Assembly (NCBI GenBank): GCA_947254465.1
Contig: CAMYEU010000002.1
Coordinates: 1-24,562 of the forward strand
DNA length: 24,562 bases
Reading direction: 5' to 3'
Source: an uncultured Gemella sp.
GTDB lineage: Bacteria > Bacillota > Bacilli > Staphylococcales > Gemellaceae
In this document: positions 24,510 through 24,562 of the stretch, in pieces
Position numbering within the stretch: position 1 is the first letter of the stretch
Layout of the letters: each line of letters begins with the position of its first letter
Notes under the pieces: model-generated
Databases searched by the model: none
Seen by the model: only the letters and a program-made list of their open reading frames with translations
What the model was told of the DNA's origin: nothing
Program-made: the position numbers and the translations under genes

Positions 24510-24562
24510 TGTCTCTTATACACATCTGACGCTGCTGACGATATGCAGTGTGTAGATCTCGG
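24509..24562. other. Nextera/Illumina adapter sequence (not genomic)
   Basis: 24509-24527 matches the Tn5 mosaic end CTGTCTCTTATACACATCT with one mismatch at the first base. 24528-24541 matches the read-primer part GACGCTGCCGACGA with one mismatch at 24536. 24542-24549 is TATGCAGT, the reverse complement of the i5 index ACTGCATA, and 24550-24562 is GTGTAGATCTCGG, the start of the P5 tail. The order and spacing are exactly those of a Nextera library end, so this is read-through retained in the assembly. Confidence 0.97.

Noticed and set aside
24509..24562. Insertion sequence or Tn5 end
   Set aside because: The mosaic end is followed by primer, index and P5 sequence, which only occurs in a sequencing library construct.

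Overview
This looks like the end of a draft contig from a low-GC Gram-positive bacterium of the class Bacilli. The evidence is very AT-rich DNA, strong AGGAGG/AGGTGAT ribosome binding sites, frequent GTG starts, and a gene set that includes YabN, YtqB/MnmM, YjbK-type CYTH, TarIJ and streptococcal-style rmlACBD. Gemella or a close relative fits best, but that is inference. The last 54 bases (24509-24562) are not genomic. They match an Illumina Nextera transposase mosaic end, read adapter, 8-base index and P5 stub, so the right edge is where the assembly ran into adapter.

Left part (1-9.6 kb): a gene cut by the left edge (minus). Next is a minus-strand pair of a 93-aa glycine-rich membrane protein and a CtpC-like heavy-metal P1B ATPase. 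A plus-strand operon follows, with a short YabN lacking its MazG domain, the tRNA methyltransferase MnmM and a CYTH phosphatase. Then comes a Fic AMPylator with a C-terminal winged helix, preceded by four operator-like boxes about 51 bp apart. Last is a minus-strand overlapping pair of unrecognised TPR-like proteins, each ending in a helix-hairpin-helix.

Right part (9.6-24.5 kb): a Wzx/Wzy-type surface polysaccharide locus. In the direction of transcription (minus, from the right edge) it holds a truncated GT2, a GT2, the Wzy polymerase, a GT4, rmlA-rmlC-rmlB-rmlD (dTDP-L-rhamnose), a GT2, a GT32/capsule-synthesis-type transferase, an acyltransferase-3 O-acetylase and glf (UDP-galactofuranose). 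The Wzx flippase is also on the minus strand but lies beyond an oppositely oriented tarI-tarJ pair. The expected product is an O-acetylated repeat-unit glycan with rhamnose and galactofuranose. The initiating sugar-phosphate transferase and the length-control and attachment genes are not seen and may lie past the contig break.

The clearest unusual result is that tarI and tarJ (CDP-ribitol synthesis) are both decayed. tarI has acidic residues in place of two glycines of its nucleotide-binding loop, a premature stop and a one-base frameshift. tarJ has ATG changed to ACG and an amber stop at codon 21. The rest of both genes still reads as good protein, so the loss appears recent. Other leads are the fic operator array, the TPR/helix-hairpin-helix pair, the ATPase with its small membrane partner, and a hairpin sequence shared by two intergenic regions.
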